Assembly: GCF_005239225.2 (NCBI RefSeq)
Contig: NC_133299.1
Location: 5,274,967 to 5,338,966 of the forward strand
Length of the DNA: 64,000 bases
From: Populus alba
Lineage: Eukaryota; Streptophyta; Magnoliopsida; Malpighiales; Salicaceae
Reading direction: 5' to 3'
Shown here: positions 33,961 to 46,171 of the stretch, piece after piece
Numbering within the stretch: the first letter of the stretch is position 1
How the letters are laid out: every line of letters starts with the position of its first letter
Program-made: the position numbers and the translations under genes
The notes under the pieces: generated by a model
Told to the model about the DNA's origin: nothing
The model's input: the letters and a program-made list of their open reading frames with translations, nothing else
The model's database searches: none

Positions 33961-36900
33961 TTAAGACTCATATTTTAAATAAAAACAAAATGACTGGACA
34001 ACTTGAAATTTTGGATAAGCTAGCACAAATCCTAATAAGAGGAGAGAGAGAGAGAGAGAGAGAGAAAAAAAAAAAAAAAAAAGAGGAAAAAAACAATGTT
34101 TTTAGATCCTCATTGCCGCCCCTACACCTACACGTGCCACCTCTCTCGAACCACCTCATCGATCGTGCCGCTTCCAACACCATTGAGGAAGCCATCTTTT
34201 GATTGATGGAGGAAGCCATATATGCTGCTAGAATGTATTGGGCTTCATTCATACGCTAGCTGAAATCTTCCCTGTTTTTCATAAAAGTGACAACATTTTT
34301 TTGCTTATAACATTAGTTGAAAGCCTTTTTATAAGCAAACCCTCATAGTTTAAACAAGGTACAATTAATCTAGTTATCATTAAAAAAAAAAAAACTATAA
34401 ACTAAACAAGGATTACTAATTATAACTCCTAAACAGAGTCTAACAAATTAAAAGAATTATACTTAATATCTCTTAACATAGACCAAACTTAAGCTCTAGA
34501 GTACTAAAAATGCAAATAACAAAGAGAGAAAAGGACCCAAGAAATTTCTAAATCTATTTTCATCCATCCAAGTCACCTTTTTACAAGACTAGAGATCAAA
34601 AAATTAATTATTTATAATTCATAAATGTTTATTAATTATAAAGAATGTTTATATCATGAAAGATTTCATGAATGTTCATGGTTCATAAATTAATCATAAA
34701 CATATTCATTTTTTTTCACATAATTAATGTATTACTTTATTTACTAAGACAATTTAGATATTAAAACAAATTACTAATTAAACATGAACTCAATAGAAAA
34801 ATATTTTTTATTAACTAAAATTATGTTCAAATTCATAAGCCCACAAGTCCACTATCCCATGAACAAAGTTATTTTGAATTTAAAACTTTTGCTATCTAAA
34901 AGTTTATTAAGAATAATTTTTCATTTATCTTTAATTCATTTATATAAAAATATAATAATATTTCATATTAAAATATTCATGTTGAATTAGAAAGCCCCGA
35001 CGCAATTTCAACCTCAAATATGAGTTGCTTACTGTTAATTTGGACTTTAAAAAAAGTCCATTGCATGCTTTTATAAAATCAATTCTAACAAATTGTTCAT
35101 GTGTTTTAAAACTGGGATTTCTGTGAATGATAGGGTAGAACTAACATATTCTTAACAATAAATTCCAAAGAAATAGAGGTACATATTCATTACCATCAAC
35201 AATTTTATTGTTCATCGAAAACATTGCCCCGTGCGAAGCAGGGTTTAAAAACTGGTAATTAATATCTAATGTATAAATTAATGCTAGTTTATATAATTAT
35301 TTTCTAGTTAGAATTACCGTTGCTATTCCAAAATAACCTATCTTGAAAAATATTTTAAAGTCCATTGGCTTTGGGGCAGGAGCTGCTGCGGTGGCCATCC
35401 CAACAATTTCTAGAACTTCTTAATTTAAAAAAAATTCTTGACTAAAAAAGTTGACTATCCCAGCAATTTCAAACATTAGATTAGATATTTGGTTACGAAT
35501 TAATTTTAAATAATTATATTAAGTCAAAAACTTGTTATACCAAATATTGTCAACAGATTTTTTTTTTTTTAAAGTTATCCCCTCACAACAAGTTATCGAA
35601 GGAGATGGGAAATGATAGAAAAAGATTAAAAAAACCATATACGTGTAATACCTGGCATCTTCCTTAATTCCCCACTAATTAAACTACTACGAAGATGATG
35701 ATATACTACCATACGAGTAGATTAATTTAAAACTAACATCCAAAGAAATGAGATTCTTCAAATTTTAAACAAATGATTTAATAAATCCTTTCTCTTACCA
35801 TGGAATTGAAACTTCATATATTAAAATTAATTTTCTCTTGTAATTAATTAAGTCTTCAAACATAAAATAATGCATTTTTGAGAAACTGTTTTCTCGCTAC
35901 CTATTCAAAATTAAACCTTAAATAATAACATGGAACCATGCTTAAAGAAATCTAAATGAAAGATTTTGATGATGCCAGCGAAGAAAATAAGTTGAGAGAT
36001 TTTTTGAGTGAGAAAGAGAGGAAGCTCGGTTGAGCTTAATGAAGAGGGTTCAGTTGGGTCTGCTTGGAGGAGGGCTTGGCTAGGGTTTCTTATAGGAGGG
36101 TTCGGTTGGCCCCATCATTTCTCTCCCCTCTCTAAGCCTCGGTTGGGCCTTATAATGTTTTTTTTGTTTCAGTCATTTTGGTAATAGTGGGTATACTGTT
36201 CTCTTGGAAGCGATTAGATGCATACATTAGTAGCATAGAATGGGAACTCATCAACTTAACCTGTGGATTGATTTGAAAAAAAATCATTTTTCAATTGGGA
36301 CATCCAATAAAACTTTCTTGATTTAAAAATTTTGATTAGATCTTTTATTAATTTTTTTTTTAATTTCTTGACCCATTCCATTTGCTCTAGTTAATTTTCA
36401 ATCCATGTATGACTTTTTAGTCTTGTAAAGTTTCTAACCAAAAATCATAGTTGATAAACATATCCAAAAAATCTAGACCTTTGAAAAACAAAACCTAGTT
36501 AACCCAATAAAACATGAGCAAACTTCAGTTGGGTCAAAAAAAAAAAAGTTTTTTAAAAATAATTATCCTAAAAGGGGTATTTTTGTATTTTTATTTTTCT
36601 AAATACTAAATTGACAAATATACCATTGGAATAAAAAAAATAAAACATTTATTTAGGGGTCTTTTGGTCTTTTCACTTTCAGTTCTTTTGTAATTAATAA
36701 TAGGTCCATCAAAGCCATTTTTATCTTTTAATAAGGATTAAATATTAATAATAAAAGGTCAATGCCCACATCTTTTTGGTAGCACGTGCGACACCCCATG
36801 ATTGTTTTGCTCCTTTTTTTTTTTTTAATGGAATGGATTTCCTATTGGTGGTATAAAATGCCCTTTCTCCATGTTGTTGGAAACACAATAACTTTCTCTT

Positions 36901-36989
36901 TTTTTCGGTGAGACGTGTGTCTGTTGAGATAAAGTGATTTGTCGCTAGTTGTCCCATTTCTTTCTTCTCTATCATTCCTTGAAAATTAT
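33961..36989. other. Gene-free DNA with simple repeats and a possible Helitron end
   Basis: A (GA)n run followed by an A tract occupies 34042-34083. Hairpin-prone AT sequence lies at 34590-34700. A Helitron-like terminus is at 35225-35255. No protein gene is recognised; 36000-36170 has short GA- and GGTT-rich sequence only. Confidence 0.5.
35225..35255 (+). mobile_element. Possible Helitron 3' terminus
   Basis: GCCCCGTGCGAAGCAGGG can form a short GC hairpin (CCC/GGG with GTGC/GCA). It is followed by an A-rich spacer and ends in CTGG before T, matching the CTRR-T rule of Helitrons. The 5' TC end was not located, so extent is unknown. Confidence 0.4.
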
Positions 36990-37960
36990 AGATTGGTCAT
37001 TTTTGTTTTTAATATTTCAACTTCAATCCTTATTCTTTTGATTTTTATTTTGTTCTTGGCTCTTTTGTAAAAGTTTAACTATTTCCAATTTAGTCTCTTG
37101 ATTCCAATTTATCATGCATTTTTTTTTTCAATTTGATCCTTATTTTTTTGATTTCTTTTTTTATTTGTCTTATTTGTAAAAGTTTTATTGGTTTTTAATT
37201 TCATTCTTTAATCCAAGTTTATGATGAATTATTGTTTCTGATTTGGTTCTCATTCTTTTGAATTTTTTTTTTTCTGTTTGTTAATGTTATTTTTCTTTTT
37301 AATTTAACTCTCAAATAGAAAAAAAATTTTAGATCCCTTCTAATTTATATTTTGATTTTGATTTTCACCTTGATTATTTTAATTGCTATTTTTTTAAAAA
37401 AAAATTTGTGTGATTGATTTTTTCTAATTTATTCTTCAAAGTTTGATTTGTTGAGGATTGAGTTTCGTGGTTTTTCCATGTATACTTCTTCCAGTCTAAT
37501 GACTCAGGTCACAAACCTGAAAAGATAACATGATTCAACATTTTTGTTTTTATCTATTTTTTTTATTTCATCGTTCAAGATTTCTTTTCTTTTCTTTTTT
37601 TAAAAAAGAAATTAACTTCATTGTTTTCTTGAATTTATTTTCTATTAAATTATCACAATCTTATAACCTAGGCTACGAGTTTTTCAAGTTAACTTGGAAT
37701 GACTTGTCCTATATTACTCATGTTACATGTCTATCATGTTACTCTAGATTGACTCAGGCTCCCCCGCCCCCATTTTATCCAACTTCTTTGTACTTTTAAT
37801 GGTTTTTTTTTTTTTTCTAGACAATCATGATTTTTATTAAATATGCATGTTAACCTTGGTTATTATGCAAGTTACATGAATATCACGATAACTCAGGTTT
37901 ACTTGGACTAACTCAGGTTTACTTGTACTAGTTTCATCTCTTTTAACAAGAAAAAAAACA
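36990..37960 (+). repeat. T-rich degenerate repeat array, fourth locus
   Basis: Phrases such as 'tttgttgaggattgagtttcgtgg', 'atgactcaggtcacaaacct' and 'tttttcaagttaacttgg' belong to the family at 20030-21025, here strongly drifted. Confidence 0.55.
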
Positions 37961-38479
37961 CAAACTCATGGCATAGCATGAGCCCACGTCCAGTAATTAT
38001 CTTAGTTCGAGCATTTTTAATTTGTCGATTTAGGTCCTTATGGCTTAGGAAAACCATGCATACATTTTTAGCTTGTTAGGTAAAAAGATATGCTTCCTTT
38101 TTTGACTTTGTGGATTCTAGCTAATATCTAAAAAAATTTATTAAAATTTTCTTAATACATTTAAACCAATACGGAGGATGCATCTTGAAAACATTTGAAA
38201 AGGGGATTTAATCTCAGTTAAGATACAAGATAGCTCGAGGATACAACTTAACGTAAAACAAAAAATACATAAGCTTTAAGCCATTTGAAGAAGTTAATGA
38301 ATCTAATCGAACATGATTAAAGATGAAAATTCAACTATGAAAATTATATGTTTAGAACACTAAAAATCGCGTTAACTCTTCAAGTTTGAGTACTTTACTA
38401 GATAATTCAGTTGAACTAGCTTCAGCAAGTCCCACTAGTAAACACAACTAAAATAAAATCTTGAAGACATGTATACAAG

Positions 38480-41400
38480 CTAAGACAAAGGAGATGCAAG
38501 ACCCTCCTGAGCAGATAATGGATGGGGAGGTTGGTTTCTCCTTGAGGAGCCATATTTTTCCTTCCTGAACGAAGGTCTCAAGGCAAGGGCTTTCAAAGTT
38601 CTTTTCGCGCAAAACCTTCTCAGCAGCAACACTAATCTCTGTTTGTATTTTAGGATTGATAAAAATAATAGTTTGTGACAAAGTAACAACAGCAAGAGAG
38701 CAGACAAATCCCACCACTTCGAATAGCTCACACGAACACCAAAAAAATCATGGAGGATTTGCTTGCCTTGGATTTTAGGCTCTCCTTGAACGAAAGGTTC
38801 GAACTCAAGCCCAAGCATGTCATTTTTGTATTGACCCTGTTTCCAATTGGCATTATAAATGTATTACATGTCAATAGTTTGGCAATACAAATCAATGCAC
38901 ACAGCAGAACGTGCGAGATTATCTGAAACTTCTATGTAAGTCTATGGGTTAGAAGGTTGCAAAGGGAAGAATTGACATGCAAAATTGCTTTTTAAGTGTT
39001 AGAAAATAATATAAATTATATTCTTGGATCTCATATAACAACTTAAGCTATTGGATTGAGATGGTTTTTTGATATAATATCAGAACCTTAATGACCAAGC
39101 GTTCACGAGTTCAAATCTCACCATCCCCATTTATTTGATAAAAAAATTAAGCACAAGATAACGTTGGCCCGTGCAAATTTCAAGCCCAAAGAGCTTTCAC
39201 TTGAGATGGTGTATTAGAGAATAATATAAATCGTATTCTAGGACCTCACCTAACAGATTAAGCTATTGGATTGAGATGGTTCTTTGATATTAAGTGAGGC
39301 AATACCGATGTGAGCAGTGTTGAAGTTCATAGCTAGATAGACTTGGAAACTGAACTGGAAAGAATTTACCTGAACAGCCCATGCAGTGAAACTGATATAG
39401 GCCATTGGGTAGCGCCAGAAGAACTTGGGAAGATCAGGCAGTGGCCTATAGAGTCCAGATGCTATCGTCAAGAGCATCTACGTTGGCAGATAAATCATAT
39501 AATCTATCAGCTTCCTTTAGAGCTACCATAAAAATAATGAGAATTGAGAAACGGTGGCTAAGAATTTTGCTTACAACTGCAAAAGCTGAAACTCCTATAC
39601 CCATCAGAAAGTTCGGGACAAGCAGCGCAACGATCATTGCCACACTTTCCATAGTGGCAAAGCAGAGGAAGAAATTCATACAGAGATAGCAATAGTGGGA
39701 AAATCCCAGGTGGAATCTCACCATGTAAAATACTATTGTACCAGAAGAAAGAGACATGATCACTAAGAAAATGAACGATGCGAAGAAGTTAGAAAGCATA
39801 AACACAGCCTCTCCATAGTGCCCGTTGAGTAATTCATGGTAGGATACCTTCCATTCTTCTAAAAAAGAGGGTAATCCTCCAACAGACAAGCAAATCAAGA
39901 AGTCATAAACGTATGTGTAGCATTTTGCTCTTGTGACGAATGCGGAGTTTGACAGGCCAATATCGAAGTACATGATTCCAGCACCTAGTGATATTAGAAT
40001 ATAGAATAAGGTCCGTACCCAAAAATACCCCAAGTCTCTAATCATGTTCACGAAGGAACGAGTAGTCAGTGTGTAGAGCTGCTTCCACCAATTGTTTCTG
40101 CTCTCAATCAATCCACTCATAAGCTCTTCCTACAATCAGCTAATTTCTGATTAGTCAAAGGGGTTACATTTCTTGATTCTATGGAAGAGTGGTGTTCTTT
40201 TGAAGGTTTATTTAGCGACAAGTCGCAAGACTCGGAACAGCTCGTGCTGAAGAGGTTTATTGCAGCCAAAGATTATAAGATAAGATAATCAAGAATGAAG
40301 TCAGGTATCTTGAGTGTAAATTACTTACATTAATGAGTGCAATTTGTCGGATTTTTTTTCTTGTGTTTATGGAATACTCAGAACTCCTGTATTTTTCAAT
40401 AAGCTTTGCTTTGATGTCTTCTGTAGTAAAACTTGTTTCAAAATTTGCTGGCACTGAGACTGCCTGCATTATTACACAAGGATCAATTAACAAAAAGGTA
40501 GGCTGGAAAGGAAACAGAACAAGCTGTTTACAGAAGAAGAAAGCATGCATGACTACGAACAGAATCTCTCAGCGATCGCAGCAGAGTTGAGGCCATCTTG
40601 TCAAAGTCTGAATTTATACATCGAAGGAAGTGATCTGAAGGATTTCTTCTTGTCGGACAAGGAAATCCTGCTTCAGCAAAGAACTGCATGATGACAAGAT
40701 TATAAAATTAGCACTCAATCACTCATTTTAACAGTTTCTGCCGTTTCTATCCATCATCAAATCCTACTTACCTTAACAGCTAGCTTTGCTTCTCCAAAAT
40801 AGATGGTCTCTCCACTTGAGAGGAGGCACAGGTCATCAAACAAATCAAAGATATAACTACTTGGTTGGTGAATAGAGCAGACAACTATTCTTCCATCAAG
40901 AGCAATATTCTTTAGAGCTTGAATGACAAATAATGCTGAAGCACTATCTAGTCCACTGGTGGGTTCATCAAGAAACAAGACATAAGGCTGTGTTAATATT
41001 TCAAGACCAATGCTTAGTCGCCTCTTTTCCCCACCGCTTAAGCCTCTCAAATGCCAGTTCCCAACCTTATTGTCAGCACAATCCTGAAGCCCCATCTTCA
41101 TGATTGTGTTTTCTATTACAGAATTGATTTCATCTTTGGTCGTTGTACTAGGTAGCCTCAAATGAGCAGAGTACGTGAGAGTTTCCTTGACAGTGAGAGT
41201 TCCAAAGAGGAAATCTTCTTGAGTAGTATAAGACTGCAAGTTTAGAACGATCGTAAACGAAGAAAAAATATAAAGCATAAGAAAAAATATGGGGGGGAAA
41301 GTATTGAAAAAGAGGACAAATTTAAACTACTAAAACAAACAAGGGCTTTTATGAATTTTCTTTGAAAAAAGCAAGGCTGCCAATTGGCCTCTTCTCTAAT

Positions 41401-42577
41401 GAAAATTTGCCTTTGTGCTCAATGGTTATGCTAATTCTCTAATGAAAACAGTGCTTTTAACCCTGTAAAGATTGTTTGTTTTGCCAACAAAGATCATAAA
41501 TATAGAAAATTCATATTGATGATTGACATAATAACGCTTACAATACTTCCGTTGCCGATCTTCCTCTGCTTCCCATTCAACAAAACATTGCCTGACATTA
41601 TTACATTTGACGACAGCCTCCCTGTGTTGAGGTCAAGAAAATCAAAGGTCATTTCCTCTCAGTTATTCAACTATTAAAATAACAACAACCTAAAAAAAGG
41701 AAAAATATGCATATAATTAAATTTAAAACTTCTCATATAAAAAAAAAAAATATAGTTAATATAATCTTAGGATAATTTGCAATTAGTTTATAGTTATATT
41801 ATTTTTCATGCAGTTTTTTTTCTTTGAAATCTGAAATATTAGTACTTTAGAACTCGTTTTATACACTTGGCTTGAGAGGGCAATAAAGAAAGAAAAGAAA
41901 AATGGCTAAAGTTGCTATAACCTACCCCCCTGCCAACAGAGTCAGGCAAAAAAATTATAATTGAGAGGTCGAAAAAAAAAAAAAAAACTTTCATATCTCC
42001 TAGAGCTGTTTTTCTCTTCAGCTGTGCAAGCCACCCAAAAACAGGGTAAGAAGATAAATTAGAATTAAACAGAAGAAGCAAGAGGTAGCGGCGAGGGGAT
42101 GTAGCTCAGATGGTAGAGCGCTCTACCTTTTACTTTTTTGCTTGATTATGAAAGCGTAAAGCTCGTAATTTGTTAGTATATCTTCTCGAAAAGATACATA
42201 ATTAGAAAACATGCTATAGATCACTAATTAATCTTTCTATTATAACTTAAGGAGGATTTTACAAAGCAAATATTAAAACTTAATGAGAAGCATGCATGCA
42301 TGGAGGGAGGAGTGGGGGAGGCACCAGCTAGTGCATCAAGCAAGGTGGATTTTCCTGAGCCAGAAGGACCCATAATAGCCATGATCCGATCTGGTAGAGC
42401 ATAACCACTTAGCCGATTTAGCAACTTCCTAGTTTCACCTTTTCCTAAGTTCTTAGCCACCACTGCCGTCACATCTTCCCATACCAGATATATTTCTTTG
42501 TTTTCTCTCATCACAGTACTCCTGGACTCCGACTGCTCTTCATTCTCAATACTCTCTTCTACCTTCATCTCTATCAA
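38480..42577 (-). CDS. ABC transporter G family half-transporter, ABCG12/ABCG15 type
   Basis: Eight exons join in phase to 690 codons: 42325-42577, 41542-41621, 40772-41233, 40561-40683, 40329-40463, 39575-40129, 39370-39477, 38480-38836. It is an ATP-driven exporter, expected at the plasma membrane as a homo- or heterodimer. The ATPase domain comes first: Walker [10 protein letters not shown] (70-78), signature [12 protein letters not shown] (176-187), Walker [13 protein letters not shown] (196-207), H-loop His233. The transmembrane domain follows from about 375 ([15 protein letters not shown]) to about 655, with [18 protein letters not shown] and [12 protein letters not shown] typical of ABCG. 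The tail [15 protein letters not shown] matches the C-terminus I know from ABCG12/15, which export cuticular wax or related lipids. The donor after exon 4 (GTTCGT) is weak but phase-consistent. Met4 is an alternative start. Substrate is inferred. Confidence 0.9.
42095..42123 (+). tRNA. 5' half of a tRNA-Ala gene, truncated
   Basis: Plant tRNA-Ala begins with this acceptor strand and D-arm: GGGGATGTAGCTCAG followed by ATGGTAGAGCGCTC, including the A box. Sequence then departs; there is no anticodon arm, no T-arm and no B box, so no functional tRNA. It lies in the first intron of the ABCG gene, on the opposite strand. Confidence 0.75.
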
Positions 42578-42670
42578 TAGACATTAATGTTGTTCATAGC
42601 CAGTTTGAGGCTGTGCATTTTTACATGTGCAAAGCACTGGCCCTTATATTCAAAAGTCCCTAAAAAGCGA

Positions 42671-42680
42671 ATATATAAAT
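42671..42680 (-). promoter_or_regulatory. Possible TATA box of the intact ABCG gene
   Basis: ATTTATATAT on the minus strand lies about 95 bp before the start codon, between the gene and the Copia insertion. Confidence 0.4.
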
Positions 42681-42845
42681 TAATCAATATCCAGCCGTCT
42701 GTTACAGTAATAAATCTAATTTTCTGAAAGACAAAAAACTGCTAGCAGATGAAGACCAACGTGGAGTAAGAGACATAGGAGTAAAGAGAGTCCAGTACAA
42801 TTGTCAGGGTCCCTTTGAATTAATTTGTAGTACTATATACCCTAC

Positions 42846-43084
42846 TGAAGAAAAGAAGACTCGGAAAGAATGACAGAGAAAGATTGTATTATATTATATT
42901 CTTCTGTATTACATTCCATCACATATATATATACACAAAGTGCATTGATTACAAGAATATTTCTAATTACATCCCTGATATTTCTCCTAAGAATAATGCT
43001 GAAATCAACTCATAAAAGGAATAAAAATCATGACAGAAAAGGGAAGAAGGATCATATCAGATCATATAGATATATATGCCAATA
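42846..43084 (-). repeat. 3' LTR of the Copia element
   Basis: Starts TGAAGAAAAGAAGACTC and ends GCCAATA on the plus strand, matching 44283-44519. Confidence 0.92.
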
Positions 43085-43091
43085 CTCCCCC

Positions 43092-43480
43092 TCAAGCTGG
43101 ATCAAGAAGATTGATTGATCCCAGCTTGGAAAGCAGTAATTGAAAGCGGGCAGAGGGCAAGGCTTTGGTGAATAAGTCTGCAAGTTGATCCTCGCTCCTA
43201 GTATATTGAGTAACAATCATCTGCGACTGAACTTGTTCCCTAACATAATGACAATCAACTTCGATATGTTTGGTTCGTTCATGAAATACTGGATTGGAAG
43301 CAATATGCATTGCGGCTTGATTATCGCAGCAAAGGGACATAGGTTGAGGGTGAAAAACACCTAAATCAGTTAACAATGCTTTCAACCATATAAGTTCAGA
43401 TGCAGTGGAAGCCATGGCGCGACATTCAGCTTCAGCGCTTGAACGGGCAACGAGTGATTGTTTCTTACTTTTCCATTAAA
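43092..43480 (-). pseudogene. Copia RNase H C-terminal fragment
   Basis: The minus strand reads [18 protein letters not shown], then [20 protein letters not shown] and [13 protein letters not shown], the standard C-terminal RNase H of Ty1/Copia polyproteins. The frame runs to the stop 8 bp from the 3' LTR. Sequence upstream at 43416-43480 continues the domain but with a stop. Confidence 0.88.
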
Positions 43481-43708
43481 CTAGATTTCCTCCAACAAAG
43501 ATACAATACCCCGTAGTAGATTTGCGATCAAGAGTATTTCCTGCCCAATCTGCATCAGTGTAACCAAGTATCTGTGTGTGACCATGATTTTGCATAAGAA
43601 TTCCACGTCCAATAGTGCCCTTGAGATATCACAAAATTCGTTTTACGATCATCATATGAGCTGCAGTAGGTGAGTGCATGAATTGACTGACAATACTAAC
43701 CGAAAGAC

Positions 43709-44233
43709 TCAGATCAGGTCAGGTGATGGTAAGATAGATAAGTTTCCCACCAATTTCTGATAAAGCTGAGGTTGATCAAAAAGGTCCCCATCCAAAGTCA
43801 GCTGAAGTTTGCTATCCAGAGGTGTCTTTGCAGGTTTGCAGTCAAGCATGTCAGCTTCACGCAACAAGTCCAACACATATTTGCGTTGATTCAAAAACAA
43901 TCCTTTATGAGAAGTAGCCATCTCTATGCCAAGAAAATATTTAAGAACGCCAAGGTCCTTAATAGAAAATCGCTGATGAAGAATGCTCTTAAGACTGGCA
44001 ATAGCTGCATCAGGAGTAGCAATACTTTTGTCAATAAATTCGATTCTTAATCTTCCACCAAGCGCTAATGACACAGCTCTTGACCAAGGGAGATAATTGA
44101 ACTCATTCAATTGAACAGAACACAGACGTTGATTTGAATTTATATCAGGAATATTCAAATCAGAATAAGGGCGTCGGTTGAATGACGAAGGAGCAATAGA
44201 ACCTCCCATATTCTCCAATCCGCGAGAAGCCAT
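43709..44233 (-). pseudogene. Copia gag N-terminus fused by deletion to reverse-transcriptase C-terminus
   Basis: The first about 65 codons (MASRGLENMGG..., QLNEFNYLPWSRAVSLALGG) are the gag start. The frame then passes without a stop into SIKDLGVLKYFLGIEMATS and LDCKPAKTPLDSKLQL, from the C-terminal part of reverse transcriptase. The integrase, protease, nucleic-acid-binding motif and catalytic RT core are missing between them. The in-frame join makes a 174-codon chimera; it is not an enzyme. Confidence 0.85.
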
Positions 44234-44282
44234 CTAAACAATTACTATATGAGACTGGCTGAATGAACCAGCTTTGATACCA

Positions 44283-44519
44283 TGAAGAAAAGAAGACTCG
44301 AAAAGATTAACAGAGAAAGATTGTATTATATTATATTCTTCTGTATTACATTCCATCACACATATATACACAAAGTGCATTGATTACAAGAATATTTCTA
44401 ATTACATCCCTGATATTTCTCCTAAGAATAATGCTGAAATCAACTCATAAAAGGAATAAGAATCATGACAGAAAAGGGAAGAAGGATCATATCAGATCAT
44501 ATAGATATATCTGCCAATA
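44283..44519 (-). repeat. 5' LTR of the Copia element
   Basis: Partner of 42846-43084, directly followed on the minus strand by the tRNA-Met primer-binding site. Confidence 0.92.
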
Positions 44520-44524
44520 CCTAC

Positions 44525-45330
44525 TTTGAATGAAAATAGTCTTGAATATGCACCTAAGAGTAGATTTAAAGATTGTTTTAAATTTTGGAGAGTAATTTAA
44601 TTGATTAGATTTTAGATTTATGTTTTTAAAATTACTAAATTGAGTGTCACAAATTTCAAGAATTATTAAAGGTTTATATAGTTATTAACTTCAGAGCTTC
44701 TAAGATTAGTCATGGAACATGTAAGCTGGCCCCAGACATTCACGTTACTCTAAAAAAAATCTTATTTTAAGAAAATCTCAAAACTAATGGTTGTTAACAT
44801 GTATCTTAGGAATCCATTTATAATTTTTTTTTTCTTTAAGAACACTTAACATTCACGATACCCAACATTATTTTATTAAAACGAAGGAAAAAAAACTGGT
44901 AACAATTGCAAATACTAGGAGTTGAGTTTTGGGTGTTGCACTAGCCCAACGCATTCCCTTGTCTTGTAAAGGAATTGGCAAAAATCGATACATGACTTCC
45001 ACAGACCGGTTAAAAAGAATTGATGATTGAAAAGAAAAAAAAAAAAAACACACACACACACACGATACACAGTGTTTTTGCTGATATGCTAAAACACATA
45101 AAAAATACCACACACCTTAGATTTTGTTAATAGTCTCCTGTCTATTTGAAAATATAGTTGGAGTTGATTTTTAAATTATTTTTTATTTAAAAATATATCA
45201 AAATAATATATTTTTTATTTTTTAAAAATTAATGCTTTAAAATGATCTAAGAATATTAAAATAATATTAATTTAAAATAAAATAAAAATATAAAATACTT
45301 TTAACTTTTTAAAATGTAAAAGCAAACTGT
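44525..45330. other. Intergenic between the Copia element and duplicated segment X
   Basis: AT-rich. A MITE-like AT stretch is at 45140-45330 (ATTTAAAAATATATCAAAATAAT type). An 81-codon minus-strand frame at 44868-45113 spans a (CA)n tract and is not recognisable. No gene. Confidence 0.45.
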
Positions 45331-46160
45331 GACCACTATCCCAACTAGAACTCAATAAATGTACCCCTAACAAGTAATAAATACGATGGGAACTCTATGT
45401 AATTAATGAGTGGGGACTGCGTTATATATTAGCTGAAAGAGCGGGGCCAAACTCAAGCATTCACTTGTCAAAAATATCACAAGACGGGCCAGCTGGCAGA
45501 ATGGGAACCGACAACCTCAACTCTCATATATCTTAAACAAAAGAAAGATTTCAAAACAAACGGTTCTCGACCCAGTTTATTTTTACAATTTAAAAATGTT
45601 TTTAAACATTTTTTGATCTTTTTTTTTCTTTATTTATTTTTTATATTTTTAGATTTTTTTAATGATAAAAATAAATTTTAAACATGTAAAAAAATATTAT
45701 TTCAATAAATTTTCAAGTAAAAACAATTTAAAAAATAATCATTAATACATTACCAAATATTATTAGTGTTTGCTTTATTTTTACCGGTAATAAAAATAGA
45801 TACTGTTAGTAATAAAAATAGAGTGTTTATCGATAAATACAAAAAGATAAATTTTGTTAATAAAATTCATTATAATATATTGATAAAATCTTTTAATTGA
45901 TGTTTTTTTTTTTAGTTTAACGTGGGTGTCCGGGTCAGCTTGCGTGCACCTCGACTAATCCCACGGGCCCTGAAGTTAACGACCATGTAAGCCTCCAGTG
46001 GACATCATATGAGCAACTTAGGGCTCGAACCTGAGACCACAGAGAAGAGCAAACCTCTTGGTCCCAGGCTCTTTTTAATTGATGTTTTTGTTTGTATTAG
46101 TTAATTTAAAGATAATATAAATCTATTATAATATCATAAAAATATTTTGATAATAATAAA
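45331..46160. repeat. Segment X, duplicated at 62525-63215
   Basis: ACTCAATAAATGT, CTAACAAGTAATAAATA, GGACTGCGTTATATAT, GCCAAACTCAAGCATTCACT and CTCTCATATATCTTAAACAA occur here and in the same order and strand at 62525-63215. It lies where exons 5-8 of ABCG copy A should be. The SINE at 45903-46072 is present only in this copy. Confidence 0.85.
45903..46072 (-). mobile_element. tRNA-derived SINE (Au-like) with target duplication
   Basis: On the minus strand an A-box-like stretch is followed by GGTTCGAGCCC, a perfect pol III B box (46021-46031 plus strand). Then come a body with GGACACCCACGTTAAAC and an A-rich tail. The flanks TTTTAATTGATG (45891-45902 and 46073-46084) are identical, as expected of target duplication. 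The related locus near 63175 lacks the insert. Confidence 0.85.
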
Positions 46161-46171
46161 TTTAAACTTAC

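Larger units (their letters stand above)
42846..44519 (-). mobile_element. Ty1/Copia element, internal-deletion derivative
   Basis: LTRs at 42846-43084 and 44283-44519 are near-identical (about five mismatches and one short indel by eye). CCTAC flanks both sides (42841-42845 and 44520-44524) as target duplication. Next to the right LTR, the minus strand reads TGGTATCAAAGC, a primer-binding site for initiator tRNA-Met. Next to the left LTR it reads CTTGAGGGGGAG, a polypurine tract. These fix the element as minus strand. Only about 1.2 kb of interior remains. Insertion is about 270 bp upstream of the ABCG start codon. Confidence 0.92.

Noticed and set aside
34590..34700. Possible miRNA-type hairpin in AT-rich sequence
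   Set aside because: Complementarity is short and AT-only, no precise long stem; likely composition.
42095..42180. Complete tRNA-Ala gene
   Set aside because: Only acceptor strand and D arm are present; no anticodon stem, T arm or B box downstream.
44868..45113. 81-codon minus-strand frame
   Set aside because: Driven by a (CA)n tract and poly-A; not recognisable.
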